From Photobacterium carnosum (GTDB lineage: Bacteria > Pseudomonadota > Gammaproteobacteria > Enterobacterales > Vibrionaceae), in contig NZ_NPIB01000020.1 of assembly GCF_002849605.1 (NCBI RefSeq), forward strand, positions 22,851-86,850: a DNA stretch of 64,000 nt, given 5' to 3'. The translations under genes and the position numbers were made by a program. Below the pieces are notes generated by a model. The model worked only from the letters and a program-made list of their open reading frames with translations, made no database searches and was not told where the DNA came from. Positions 26,203-35,399 of the stretch are shown in pieces. Positions within the stretch are counted from its first letter, which is position 1. Each line of letters begins with the position of its first letter.

Positions 26203-27948
26203 TTAAAGCGCAGAACCAAGCATTAAAGGCATGTTCTTAGCTTCAAGTTGAATGTTAGATTTAAACATGCTTTCAACACTTTGAATGTCGTAACCAGTTT
26301 CTTCCGCAGCTTCTTTTGCAGAGCGTAGCCAGCCTTTTAAGCGACCGAACTCAACATTGAATTTTTGCATGAATTTCTGATTGAACTTGATCCAAACGTT
26401 GCCATTTAGATAGAACTTAACTTCCATTAAAATTTCAAGATCACCGGTTGATAGATCTTTATATTTAAACTCGTTCTTTTCGCCTCGCTCCCATTTAAAC
26501 GACTGTGCTTTAGGGCACTGTTCGTTTTGCAGGAATCCAAGATTATTTGAAATAGTTAAAATGTTATTGATGTTATCAACAGAGCGTTGTTGTAAGCCGC
26601 AGTCACTATTACTATATCGCCATGAACCATCAGTTAACCCACCAATCCCATGACATACAACACGGTAGTCAAGTTTGTAGTGAGAGTGTTCAGAAGCACA
26701 GTTGTAACGCCACTTGTCTTTAACAAGCGTTTTATCATTACTCTTGTAGTTCTTAGCTGATTCAAGGCTGTAAATGCTTTCAAACACTTCAATAAGCTGA
26801 CTATCAAAGTAGGTATTGCAGTTTTTAAGCACCCATATACAAACAGCAAAAGCATTTTGAGCAGTAAAGTCGATACTCATATTGTTTTGCATGAGTTCTA
26901 ACAATGCTGCGCGTGATGTTGAAGTAAGGCGAGAGGTAATATCTTCTAAGTTGTCGAACAACTCTTTCCAATACTTCTCTTTTAATGAAGAAACTTTCAT
27001 GCGTAATAATTCACGAACGTCTTTCATGGCTACGCCAATCTCACTTAGTAGGCCACTATCTATAGAAGTAAGGGATTTATATGTTTCAAGCAAACGAGTC
27101 ATATCACGATTGTAAAATTGTTCTAATGACTTCACCAGACCTTGCTGATTGATTAGATCTGAACGAGCTTGATCTTTTTTTACCTGTTCCTCGGCCATTT
27201 CAACCTTACATTTCTTAGAAATGTCGCTTTCAGTTTTACTTGGTTCAAATTCATTTTTAAACCATAGGCTAAACGCATCAACATTTTGTTCAACACGGTA
27301 ATCACGATAATATTCATGGCTACGTGAAGAAAAATCGACACGAATTATGTCAACAATGGCACGGGCTTGACGATCAGCATCTTTGAAGTCGAGTAACTTC
27401 AATCGCATGGCGGTTGCGCCTCGATCTTTGAGTGTACGTTCGATTGCAGTATTTGTTTGCCAACGGTGCGGAATTACAAAATATGCGTGTTCACAATTAG
27501 ACTCTCGAATAATCTTACAAGTCCATGCTTCGTATTCAAGGTAAGGTGGATTACAGAAGACCATGTTTACTTTCTTATCCATTAGGGTTTGCTCATGAAA
27601 ATCAGTACCAATCAGGAAAATACTTGCGTCCATTGATTGCTGTAGCAAGGTCGATTTTTCGATAGCGTAACGCTTACCATCGGTTAATTTCATCAACGCT
27701 CGACCATCACCAGCACCCACATCAAGGATAGATTGCTTAATGTATTTGCGAGTTGGATCGTCACCATGACCAATTTCACGAACTTTATATGTTTTGATGA
27801 TGTCACTTTTGATTACATCAAGAATTTCGTCAGTCGTTGGATACCATTCAAAATCTTGTTGCTGCTCTTTCACTTGCTTTAATAGTCGTTGTGTAGCACT
27901 ACGATTGTTAGTATTAAAAGATCTTGGGATATTGGCAATTGCATTCAT
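26203..27948 (-). CDS. N6-adenine-methyltransferase-like protein with DUF4942 C-terminal domain
   Basis: A 581-residue protein. The SAM-binding motif I (SILDVGAGDGRALMKL) is near residue 62 and the catalytic motif IV (MVFCNPPYLEY) near 118, typical of gamma/D12-like adenine methyltransferases. A coiled central part (EEQVKKDQARSDLINQQGLVKSLEQF) follows, then a DUF4942 domain from about 290 (MKDVRELLRMKVSSLKEKYWKELFDNLEDITSRL). Such orphan enzymes occur in plasmids and phages and probably guard incoming DNA against restriction. The start ATG 27948 has GGAATAATCTAATAATG upstream. Terminators precede and follow it, so its level may be set by read-through from element B. Confidence 0.82.
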   Translation of the reverse strand: MNAIANIPRSFNTNNRSATQRLLKQVKEQQQDFEWYPTTDEILDVIKSDIIKTYKVREIGHGDDPTRKYIKQSILDVGAGDGRALMKLTDGKRYAIEKSTLLQQSMDASIFLIGTDFHEQTLMDKKVNMVFCNPPYLEYEAWTCKIIRESNCEHAYFVIPHRWQTNTAIERTLKDRGATAMRLKLLDFKDADRQARAIVDIIRVDFSSRSHEYYRDYRVEQNVDAFSLWFKNEFEPSKTESDISKKCKVEMAEEQVKKDQARSDLINQQGLVKSLEQFYNRDMTRLLETYKSLTSIDSGLLSEIGVAMKDVRELLRMKVSSLKEKYWKELFDNLEDITSRLTSTSRAALLELMQNNMSIDFTAQNAFAVCIWVLKNCNTYFDSQLIEVFESIYSLESAKNYKSNDKTLVKDKWRYNCASEHSHYKLDYRVVCHGIGGLTDGSWRYSNSDCGLQQRSVDNINNILTISNNLGFLQNEQCPKAQSFKWERGEKNEFKYKDLSTGDLEILMEVKFYLNGNVWIKFNQKFMQKFNVEFGRLKGWLRSAKEAAEETGYDIQSVESMFKSNIQLEAKNMPLMLGSAL

Positions 27949-27968
27949 TATTAGATTATTCCAGATAG

Positions 27969-27997
27969 AAAAAAGCCTCAATAAATGAGGCTTTAGT
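27969..27997 (-). terminator. Rho-independent terminator (minus strand)
   Basis: AAAGCCTCA-TTTAT-TGAGGCTTTTTT on the minus strand, after the 28022 gene. Confidence 0.85.
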
Positions 27998-28021
27998 TAG
28001 ATAGGGGGTTGGGGTTAATAT

Positions 28022-28969
28022 TTAGCGGCTGTACATCACTGATATATCTCTGAGCAATGTTGCGCATTGGCAAGGACTCATTGATTTAAACCACTCGCTA
28101 GCTTGGTGTCTAATACAGTTTATTGACTTTAAGTTGGCGTAATTGGGCTGCACTGTTTTATCAGTCACAGCAATGTAATTAACTAACCATTCGTCACTTA
28201 ACATCGTTTCTTTATCTACTGTAGGTAAGTCTCTCGAATCAAGCAAAACGCTTTCAATTGCCACAAAAAGCGCGGCAGTATTATTGTTAATACAATCTCG
28301 CTCATAAGAGCTAATATCAACTTCGTTCAACTGACTAAGAAGTACGGTATCAATATGATGCTGTACAGCTTCGGTAAATATATTGTTTTTGTTGTTTACA
28401 ATTTCAAACAGGAACGAGGTTGTTAATTGTGAAACGCCGGCATCAAATTGATTTTGACGTAGAAAAGACCAATAAACATATTCTGCAGGGCGCGATGCCT
28501 TTTGGATATATGACACAAACGTTTTTAAACGGTGTGATAAATCACCTTTCTGCTTGCCCTGGCACACGTTACGCAAGTATTTATAACTACGAGTTGAAAT
28601 GGAACGCGCATTACACAGTATGCTATTGCTCGTACCATAGTCACGCTTACGGGCAGATGTTACGAAGCCCGTGGCACTTAGGTTTAATGTTCTCTTATCA
28701 AAATCATTATAGTAATAACCGATATTGAAGTATTGCTCAGTGCAGAGCGACATATACGTAAACGCGAACTCAATAAAAGCAAGGTTTAGTATATTTGAAC
28801 ATTCTGATTTAAAGTCACGCTTTAATATGGCTTTAGCTGCATCAATGCCGCTGGCCGTATTAAATCTAAAAGCATATAGACGTGCTTTACTTTGAACTGA
28901 ATCAATATCTGGTTTTGCGACCATTTCAAGATCACAAAGATTATTAACGATAGTAGTAAGAGTCTTCAT
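28022..28969 (-). CDS. Hypothetical protein, 315 aa
   Basis: Unrecognised soluble protein, largely helical, with ten or so cysteines and a C-terminal CQCATLLRDISVMYSR. There is no signal peptide, membrane segment or catalytic motif that I can name. It lies between a methyltransferase gene and a possible HTH protein in the element-B unit, has the exact GGAATTATCTAATG start context, and has a terminator on each side. Confidence 0.55.
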   Translation of the reverse strand: MKTLTTIVNNLCDLEMVAKPDIDSVQSKARLYAFRFNTASGIDAAKAILKRDFKSECSNILNLAFIEFAFTYMSLCTEQYFNIGYYYNDFDKRTLNLSATGFVTSARKRDYGTSNSILCNARSISTRSYKYLRNVCQGKQKGDLSHRLKTFVSYIQKASRPAEYVYWSFLRQNQFDAGVSQLTTSFLFEIVNNKNNIFTEAVQHHIDTVLLSQLNEVDISSYERDCINNNTAALFVAIESVLLDSRDLPTVDKETMLSDEWLVNYIAVTDKTVQPNYANLKSINCIRHQASEWFKSMSPCQCATLLRDISVMYSR

Positions 28970-29000
28970 TAGATAATTCCATATAGGTAAATTGGTAAAT

Positions 29001-29031
29001 AAAAGCCCCGTTTGAAAACGAGGCTTAGATT
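29001..29031 (-). terminator. Rho-independent terminator (minus strand)
   Basis: GCCTCGTTT-TC-AAACGGGGC followed by TTTTATT on the minus strand, 7 nt after the 29038 gene. Confidence 0.8.
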
Positions 29032-29037
29032 GGTAGA

Positions 29038-29688
29038 TTACTGCAGGTATTTTGATTCAGTGCCAGTTTGTAAGTAGGTATTGTTTACTTTACATATAAC
29101 ACTTGCGCGTACAGCAACCTCTAGCGGAACGCTATCGACTTTTGACCACGCTCTAATAGTATTAACCTTAGATGTTAGCACTGGCGCAAGCTGACAAGGA
29201 TCATCAATCCCCATTAGCTCGGCAAATCGGTCATAAGAATATTCACCTAGTTCAAAATTAACTTTATTGTCTAAGTGATCTTTGTATTCTTTGAACGATA
29301 TTTCTTGCATAACAAAGAGTTCAGCCTTGGATGCATCGAGCAAAATAAAACGCTTGTTACGCATTAAGCCCTCAAAAGACCAGCCCTTGTTAAATGACTG
29401 TATTTTCAAGTGAGGTTCAACACGCGCTAAAATAGCCAATAAACCATCAATTGATAAATAACCGTGCTTTGCATGAATGTGGTTATTGAAAATAATTTCA
29501 TTACCAGCAAATAACATTACTGTACCGGCACTACATATCTTTAAATATTTAATGCCGTAATCCTCTTTTAATTCAAGAGCGCGGCTATAAATATCGTCAA
29601 CAGTAGAAATACGGACGGAATTGCATTTACGGTTATTTGCATTAGTGGTTATTTCAGTGTTTTTTTTGTCAAAATTAAAGTAGCACAT
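29038..29688 (-). CDS. Hypothetical protein with possible C-terminal HTH, 216 aa
   Basis: The N-terminal 150 residues are unrecognised (alpha/beta, with YLKICSAGTVMLFAGNEIIF). The last 65 residues (YDRFAELMGIDDPCQLAPVLTSKVNTIRAWSKVDSVPLEVAVRASVICKV) could fold as a phage-repressor-like helix-turn-helix. The start is ATG 29688 (MCYFNF) in a GGAATTATCTAATG context, not the upstream in-frame ATG 29727. It is the second gene of the element-B unit. A regulatory role is a guess from the HTH-like segment. Confidence 0.5.
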   Translation of the reverse strand: MCYFNFDKKNTEITTNANNRKCNSVRISTVDDIYSRALELKEDYGIKYLKICSAGTVMLFAGNEIIFNNHIHAKHGYLSIDGLLAILARVEPHLKIQSFNKGWSFEGLMRNKRFILLDASKAELFVMQEISFKEYKDHLDNKVNFELGEYSYDRFAELMGIDDPCQLAPVLTSKVNTIRAWSKVDSVPLEVAVRASVICKVNNTYLQTGTESKYLQ

Positions 29689-29809
29689 TAGATAATTCCA
29701 TTTTCCACAGTTTACTTTTCCACGCATTAAAACGTAGAAAGTAAATAAGGATATTTTTAGTTAGTTAAGGCAAATTTGCGGTTCGCAAAATTACCCATTA
29801 AGAGGTGTA

Positions 29810-30439
29810 TTAATTCGCCCGTATTGGGTGATTAATAGATTTTGGGGAAACAATGAACTCTGATTCGTTACGCTCGTCAGTAAAGTGAATAACATCACTT
29901 TTATTGATCGTTATTTGCCAGATTTCAGGGTTTTCAGGTTTGAAACGATTAGCGAACCATCGTGCTTTTGTTAAATCGTTTGTCCAGCTCAAGCCATTTA
30001 ACAAACCACCACGATATAACGTGATTTGTTCAGGCAAAGATTGGAAATATTTATCATTCAAACTCGGTGAAGTACCAAGGTGGTTAAATAGCCATAACCA
30101 AATATCTAGGTTTACAGAGGGATTTTCAGAATCAATCCAGATGTGTGAGATTAGTTCCCACTGATCCAAATGTTTTAACTGAGAAAGTTCATCAAACTTA
30201 TTTAGCAGGTATTCAAGTCGGAATGGACGTTCAACAATACCTAGTTGCATTGATAGTGATTTGTCTTTTATGTGTTGTTCACGCGCACTTACTGCCTTAT
30301 TTATGTAATTGTTCATTTCTGGACAATACAAGCTAGTCAGAAGTGGATGCCTGAACATGGCCAAGCCATCACTATCGTCAACATACTGTTGAAGTTCTGG
30401 TTTGAGGTTGCAGGGTGTAGAAAATAGATCGGTATTCAT
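29810..30439 (-). CDS. ADP-ribosyltransferase-fold protein, 209 aa
   Basis: The C-terminal half shows the ART pattern: ITLYRGGLLNGLSWTNDLTKARWFANRFK, then IWQITINKSDVIHFTDERNESEFIVSP. Tyr-Arg on the first strand, a Ser-x-Thr segment and the final Glu-x-Glu strand correspond to the R-S-E class of NAD-dependent transferases, although the serine motif is imperfect. ADP-ribosyltransferases are used as toxins, phage anti-host factors and anti-defence enzymes; the substrate cannot be inferred. It is the first gene after promoter element B. The start is ATG 30439 (MNTDLF) in the GAATTATCTAATATG context; the longer frame to 30559 would overlap the promoter element. Confidence 0.6.
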   Translation of the reverse strand: MNTDLFSTPCNLKPELQQYVDDSDGLAMFRHPLLTSLYCPEMNNYINKAVSAREQHIKDKSLSMQLGIVERPFRLEYLLNKFDELSQLKHLDQWELISHIWIDSENPSVNLDIWLWLFNHLGTSPSLNDKYFQSLPEQITLYRGGLLNGLSWTNDLTKARWFANRFKPENPEIWQITINKSDVIHFTDERNESEFIVSPKSINHPIRAN

Positions 30440-30545
30440 ATTAGATAATTCATATAGGGAAATTGGTAAATCGCAGACGCGACAAAACGGTAACGGGATA
30501 GTTACTGTTGGATAGGTATTAAATGGATTGGTTTTAGAATTGGAA

Positions 30546-30615
30546 TACGGAGCTTTCACCGCAAGATGCTGTTATGTAGGCTTTAGATTATATCAAGTTT
30601 GATCGGCTGACAATA
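30546..30615 (-). promoter_or_regulatory. Shared promoter/leader element, copy B
   Basis: Minus strand: TATTGT (plus 30610-30615), 17-nt spacer, perfect TATAAT (30587-30592), then the 30-nt leader block (30546-30575) identical to copy A. The GATTTTGTAAACC operator-like motif sits just upstream (30630-30655). Confidence 0.8.
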
Positions 30616-30629
30616 CGAAAACTGCATTA

Positions 30630-30655
30630 GATTTTGTAAACCACAAAAACAATAC
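30630..30655. promoter_or_regulatory. Operator-like motif upstream of element B
   Basis: GATTTTGTAAACCACAAAAA followed by CAATAC; closely similar to 63061-63085 and related to the traD-upstream motif at 9431. Confidence 0.45.
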
Positions 30656-30661
30656 TAGCCC

Positions 30662-30837
30662 CAAAGGGTATTGAGAAAGCAAAAGTAGAAGGCAAGTATC
30701 GAGGCCGCCAACCTAATTTAGCGTCACATCACGATATTCTAGATCAACTGACGTTAGGATTGTTATTCGCAGATTCAAGAGAAGTTAGGTTGTAGTAGGG
30801 CGACGATAGCAAAAGTTGTTAAAAGACAGATATAGCA
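30662..30837 (+). pseudogene. Decayed serine recombinase (invertase/resolvase) C-terminus
   Basis: Frame from about 30664: KGIEKAKVEGKYRGRQPNLA, then DILDQLTLGLL and a stop. In the next frame just after, GCSRATIAKVVKRQI continues the expected HTH. This is the end of a Hin/Tn3-resolvase-type serine recombinase (E-linker helix, G-K-Y-R-G-R-Q-P, then DNA-binding HTH), broken by a frameshift and lacking its catalytic domain. It lies immediately upstream of the cas operon and marks a former mobile-element junction. Confidence 0.8.
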
Positions 30838-31111
30838 AGGAAGTGAGTGAATACGTCAATACTGTCGTTATCTTTAGTCTTGAAACCAAAACCTTTCACT
30901 TTATTAAGCGTGTTGTTTATTAGACATGTGATGTCCCTTATATATATATGATTAATTAACCGCTAAAATGAGATAAAAAAGTGGTTAAGTTATTAATGTT
31001 AATGAATAATAATAATGTTGATGCTGCTAAAAATTGAACTGTTATTTGATGTTTTATTAATAAATTTTAATCAATCAGAACACAGAATTATTTACAGGGT
31101 CAGGTTTGATA
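30838..31111 (+). promoter_or_regulatory. cas operon promoter region
   Basis: AT-rich. A plausible sigma-70 promoter is TTGAAC (31034-31039), 17-nt spacer, TTAATA (31057-31062). Nothing else is recognised. Confidence 0.45.
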
Positions 31112-31180
31112 ATGAATAAAAATTCGTGGCCAATGTTATTTGACCACTTCACCCCACATAGTTTGAGTGTCGGTAACTAA
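31112..31180 (+). CDS. Possible 22-aa leader peptide before cas6f
   Basis: ATG AAT AAA... encodes 22 residues (MNKNSWPMLFDHF and onward), preceded by a CAGGGTCAGG purine-rich site 8 nt upstream. Its TAA ends 1 nt before the GTG at 31182, so it could couple translation into cas6f. It may be only a chance frame. Confidence 0.35.
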   Translation: MNKNSWPMLFDHFTPHSLSVGN

Positions 31181-31181
31181 A

Positions 31182-31766
31182 GTGAAAATACTAACGTTTA
31201 TTTCTACAAATCACGAAAATACGAGTGCTTTGATTAAAGCCTTGCACTCGCTTTTTGCGTCTTCAATAAAAAACACAGGTACCAACCCCTATGGTATCGG
31301 TTTTCCTGCGCTTCAGTCGGATACAGTAGGCCAATTCATCACGGTTTATTGTCCTGAAGACGCTGATGTTATTTTGGTGCACCCTGGCATCTTATATTTA
31401 CTAGCTAAGAAAAAGGTGTCTTGTGCTGGGGTTAAGTCAATCTCTGACATTACTCCAAAATACTACCGAGCATTTATTCGTGACCGAAAATTAGAAAGAG
31501 GTGCGCCAGTTCAAGCAATGAAGCGTATGGTGTCATCAAATAAAGAAGAAAAAGAACAATTGGCTAAGGCATTAATTGGGCGCTATTTTCAATCACCTTT
31601 ACCTCAAATTAATTTATCGAGTCAATCAAGCCAGCGCGTTTTTACATTAAATATCGGCGTTCAAGATAGTCATACATCATCTAATCAAGAGGTATTATCT
31701 TTTAATTCGTATGGCTTAAGTAGTTATAAGAATCCAATGTATTTACCTGTGGAGTGCATGGAATGA
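31182..31766 (+). CDS. cas6f: Cas6f (Csy4) crRNA endonuclease, I-F type
   Basis: This 194-residue protein aligns by eye with Csy4. It has a first beta strand (KILTFIST), then a helix ending in the catalytic His (IKALHSLF, as in Csy4 LH29), then YGIGFPAL. The active-site region INLSSQSSQRVFTLNI corresponds to Csy4 SQSTGQHFRLFI, and the C-terminus SYGLSSYKNPMYLPV corresponds to CYGLSKG..VPWF. It would cut pre-crRNA at the base of the CCGCC/GGCGG repeat hairpin and stay bound to the 3' end of the crRNA. I place the start at GTG 31182, which is coupled to the upstream short frame; GTG 31167 would add five residues. It is first in cas6f-cas3-cas7-cas5. Having cas6f first is unusual for I-F. Confidence 0.85.
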   Translation: MKILTFISTNHENTSALIKALHSLFASSIKNTGTNPYGIGFPALQSDTVGQFITVYCPEDADVILVHPGILYLLAKKKVSCAGVKSISDITPKYYRAFIRDRKLERGAPVQAMKRMVSSNKEEKEQLAKALIGRYFQSPLPQINLSSQSSQRVFTLNIGVQDSHTSSNQEVLSFNSYGLSSYKNPMYLPVECME

Positions 31767-34378
31767 ATTTTATTGCTAATAGCCACCAACAAACATTACT
31801 CGTTCATACACAGCAAGTAACTAAAGTCGCTTCTTCTATTTTTCAATCATTGAATGTAGAGTTTAATGATTCGATGAATGGTGAAATGGTGAATAAAGCT
31901 ATTGAAATAGCGAGTAAATGCCATGATTTAGGTAAGTTGAGTGTCGATTTTCAAGCATATTTACAGCAAGATAATGCTTATCAACCTGATATCGGAGAAG
32001 GTGAGTTATTTTCTGCGCAAAACCCACTTCATCATGAAATTAGTTTGCTGTTATTTGATGTTTTATGGTCACAATTAAAAGAGACTATTGAACCGCAAAT
32101 ATTGCGACAAGCAAAACACCGTCAACTTCGTGAAATGATCCGTTATGGCATCTATTGGCATCATGCCGAGCCTGTTCGTGACGTTGATCCAACTCAAATA
32201 TTACAAGAATATGTTGAAGATAGTGATGTATTGAGTGCATTAAGTGATAACACGACATTATTTTGTTCATCACTTTTCCCCGAATTAGATCTAAATATTA
32301 CAGAGGATAATATCCTCGATGCTGTAGATAGGTTTAAAGTTCCTTCATTTTTTACGTTATCCACCAGTGATAAAGGTGATTATACTCAATGGCGTAACAG
32401 CTTTACTAAAAAGCTAGATGACAATGTGTATAATTTCTTAACCCGCTTCTGTGTGATTGCGTCAGATCGCCATGTTTCTCAGTTTAATGTAGCAGAAATC
32501 GAAACGCCTTATGCCTATCGCCAATTTAATGATACTGCGTTACAACAGGCAATTACTCGTTATATAGAGAGTCCTGAGTTATCTGGTCAACGTACTGAAG
32601 ATCAAAAACAAGCTGCACATGATCTTATTGATTTTGATGGTAACGTTATTGTGGGGGCGGCTGGTTGTGGTAAAACACGAACAGCATTAATGGCATATCA
32701 ATACCAGCGTGAGACTGGTGGTGAAAATAAAGGCATTTTATGGGTATGTCCTCGTGTTGCTGTGGGTTTGTCGGTACTGGAAGAAATTAAGGAATCAGTA
32801 CCTGATGTTAAAGTAGGATTGATTTCAGGTGAGTTAAAAGGCGTTTGGCGAGGTGAAGAAGAAGTAGATGCTGATCTACTTGATGCTGATATATTAATTG
32901 TTACTGTCGATCAAGTAGCGAAATGGCTAACGACAAATAGTGCTCAACCTAATTTCATCGCCTTTATGCAACGTTATGTTGTATGGGATGAATATCATGA
33001 ATTGTTTGCCATTCAGACGTTATATTATATCTCTGCGCTATTAATGCGATTAAAAGAACATCAGGTTAACGCCCATGTCTTTATTTCTGCGACTCCTGAA
33101 CCATTACATTTACGCTTAATTTGTCGCAGTGATGCGAGCTGGCAATATCCTGTTATTTTGCCATCATTTAATATCAAGCCTGTACACTTGCATTTCGAAA
33201 CTGAAGCAGAAACGAATAACAAGGCCACGCTTTATATCTTCAATACGGCAACTAAAGCTCAAGAACATGCATTAGAAAGTTGGTTGAGTGAACGTGACGA
33301 TATTGCCTGTTATCACTCTAAGTTTATGCCAAGCGATAAAAAACAACTAACGCATTCTATTTTGGCGCAGTTTGGTAAGCATTCTACCTCTCTTGATGCA
33401 ACGTTATTTGCAGGTCCTATTGCACAAGCCTCGTTAAATATCTCTCGTCAGTTTATGACAACTGAGTTGAGTCATCCTGCGAATATCGTGCAGCGTATAG
33501 GACGTAATAACCGTTTTGCAGAATACGATTGTGCGACAACCACATTATTAGCCTCTAAATATCAAACAAAAGAGCATGTGAGAAAATTCAGTACTGAAGG
33601 CACTGTTGTCAATACGGGTGCGTATAAACTGAAGTTTACGCAAGACCGCATTATTTCAACGCATGAGGCTTACTATAGCCAATATAGTTATGATTTCTTT
33701 AGTGTACTCATTGCCCATTTCAGTGACGATAATAATAAACCAAAAACATTAACAGGTAATGTCATCACATTAACGTTAAATGAGCTAAACGCATTTTATT
33801 TAAAATATCACATTGATGCGACAGGAAAGGATGGTCTTTTAGTGCGTGAAACGCGTGAATTTATTAAAGATTCAATGCGTTGTTTGCAAGTATTAAAACT
33901 CTTTAAACCAACTAAATTAACCATTAAAACCGCCAACCATTCAGAAGTTCGTGTGTCATACCGTGGTGCAAGTCTATGGGCGACTATGGCACATATCACC
34001 ATGTCAAAAGCAGAGATGACAGTTGGTCAATTGATTGGCTTACCCAGCGATAGTGACCATCTGGTTTCTATTAATGAGCGAGATGTGGCTGATATTAATT
34101 TGGAACAAAATCTTGCTCAAACAACTGAGCCTGAATTTAAGTCATTAAAGCAAAGCGTGAAATACCGAGCTAAATATGCGGGTAATCGCGTTAGTAGTCA
34201 TCTTTTAGTGCTTGCTCGGTCTATCGATAGTCCTTTGGTTTGTTCTTATTCTACAAGCGAAAACAGTGCTGGTCTGTACTACATCACCGCAAATAATTCA
34301 CAGGGAAAAACCTTAACTCTTGGCTTTAGAAAGCTAAAAGATGGTCGTCGCTCTTTAACATTAACAAAATCAAAGTGA
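31763..34378 (+). CDS. cas3: Cas3 nuclease-helicase without a Cas2 domain (I-F variant)
   Basis: An 871-residue effector. The HD nuclease has ASKCHDLGKLSVDFQ near residue 54, HHEISLLLFD near 90 and GIYWHHAEP near 129. The SF2 helicase has Walker A GAAGCGKTRTA near 298, DEYH box VVWDEYHELF near 409, FISATPEP near 440 and motif VI VQRIGRNNRF near 575. In ordinary I-F systems a Cas2 domain is fused in front of the HD domain; here the HD domain begins almost at the N-terminus and no cas2 gene exists nearby. The protein would degrade DNA marked by the crRNA complex. ATG 31763 overlaps the cas6f stop as ATGA, with GGAG 8 nt upstream. Confidence 0.9.
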   Translation: MNFIANSHQQTLLVHTQQVTKVASSIFQSLNVEFNDSMNGEMVNKAIEIASKCHDLGKLSVDFQAYLQQDNAYQPDIGEGELFSAQNPLHHEISLLLFDVLWSQLKETIEPQILRQAKHRQLREMIRYGIYWHHAEPVRDVDPTQILQEYVEDSDVLSALSDNTTLFCSSLFPELDLNITEDNILDAVDRFKVPSFFTLSTSDKGDYTQWRNSFTKKLDDNVYNFLTRFCVIASDRHVSQFNVAEIETPYAYRQFNDTALQQAITRYIESPELSGQRTEDQKQAAHDLIDFDGNVIVGAAGCGKTRTALMAYQYQRETGGENKGILWVCPRVAVGLSVLEEIKESVPDVKVGLISGELKGVWRGEEEVDADLLDADILIVTVDQVAKWLTTNSAQPNFIAFMQRYVVWDEYHELFAIQTLYYISALLMRLKEHQVNAHVFISATPEPLHLRLICRSDASWQYPVILPSFNIKPVHLHFETEAETNNKATLYIFNTATKAQEHALESWLSERDDIACYHSKFMPSDKKQLTHSILAQFGKHSTSLDATLFAGPIAQASLNISRQFMTTELSHPANIVQRIGRNNRFAEYDCATTTLLASKYQTKEHVRKFSTEGTVVNTGAYKLKFTQDRIISTHEAYYSQYSYDFFSVLIAHFSDDNNKPKTLTGNVITLTLNELNAFYLKYHIDATGKDGLLVRETREFIKDSMRCLQVLKLFKPTKLTIKTANHSEVRVSYRGASLWATMAHITMSKAEMTVGQLIGLPSDSDHLVSINERDVADINLEQNLAQTTEPEFKSLKQSVKYRAKYAGNRVSSHLLVLARSIDSPLVCSYSTSENSAGLYYITANNSQGKTLTLGFRKLKDGRRSLTLTKSK

Positions 34379-34386
34379 GTTAAATC

Positions 34387-35397
34387 ATGAGTATTAATTA
34401 TATTGAATTTACCCTTCAAGCATCGGGCTTTGGCTGTGTAAACACTAACGGTAATGTGAACCCATATACAGGTAAACAAGGCGGCGATGATGGCTTTAAG
34501 AACCGTATTTTTGCTAAGCAGCGTAATGGCAAAATGTATATCTCTAGCAACTGTATTCGTGGTTACTTTTTCGAACCTGATGCAAAAGGCATGATGCTGT
34601 CTAACCAAGGCGGCTTTAATAATAATAAAAGCGATAACGGTGAGCTTGTTATTAGCAGTAAAGACATGCCGATGATCTCTCAAAAAATTGCCAGTTCTTA
34701 TTTAGGTCTTATTCGTGGCTATATGCTGACTGAAAAAGGTGGTGATGCAATTAAACGTAACTCCCCATTAATGGTTACTGATTGGATCAATGACAAAGGC
34801 GAACCAAATAAAAATGAAGTAATGGTGAACCATTTAGCATTAGATGAAAATGGTAAAAAAGAAAGCAACTCATTATTTTATCAAGATACATGGGGTGACA
34901 CGCTTTACCACGGCATGGCTGTGCTTTCTATTGAACAAATGCAGTTCATTGAAATGGATAACCGCTTAGGTCATCAAGCGGTGCGTTTTAGTCAGAATCC
35001 GAAAAAAGCGAAGGTTAACGATGATATTGAAACCTTTAAAGTACAGTTGATTGAGAACCTGAAAAATATTGGCTCACGTTGTGGTATGCCTGAATCGAAA
35101 TGCGATGACATTGATGTGACTTATGGTCGCTTCATGAAAAAAGACATGCTTTTTTCTTACCCCGAAGAAGGGATTTTATTAAATAACGCTGCCCTTCATG
35201 CCTTAATTTTAGAAACAAAGCGTCGTTTGGATACGTTCGCCATTGTTAAATCAAAAGGATTTGTACGTACAGATAAAATTAGCGTGTCTATGCGTAGTAC
35301 GTTAACCACAGAGGGATTTGAACAAGTATTAATGCCAGATACTATCCCTGATTATGCGCGTTTCTATGCATCCGTAGAGGAAAATAACGAGGCGTAA
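34387..35397 (+). CDS. cas7fv: Cas7-type crRNA backbone protein (Cas7fv-like)
   Basis: A 336-residue protein in the Cas7 position of an I-F variant operon. It starts with an RRM-like strand (SINYIEFTLQASGFGCVN) and contains glycine-rich loops (NPYTGKQGGDDGFKNRIF) and a long insertion. Cas7fv subunits polymerise along the crRNA spacer. No Csy3-type signature is certain from reading alone; the call rests on length, the beta-rich start and operon context (no cas8f, one Cas5-like partner). It lies 8 nt after cas3 and 2 nt before the next gene. Confidence 0.75.
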   Translation: MSINYIEFTLQASGFGCVNTNGNVNPYTGKQGGDDGFKNRIFAKQRNGKMYISSNCIRGYFFEPDAKGMMLSNQGGFNNNKSDNGELVISSKDMPMISQKIASSYLGLIRGYMLTEKGGDAIKRNSPLMVTDWINDKGEPNKNEVMVNHLALDENGKKESNSLFYQDTWGDTLYHGMAVLSIEQMQFIEMDNRLGHQAVRFSQNPKKAKVNDDIETFKVQLIENLKNIGSRCGMPESKCDDIDVTYGRFMKKDMLFSYPEEGILLNNAALHALILETKRRLDTFAIVKSKGFVRTDKISVSMRSTLTTEGFEQVLMPDTIPDYARFYASVEENNEA

Positions 35398-35399
35398 TC

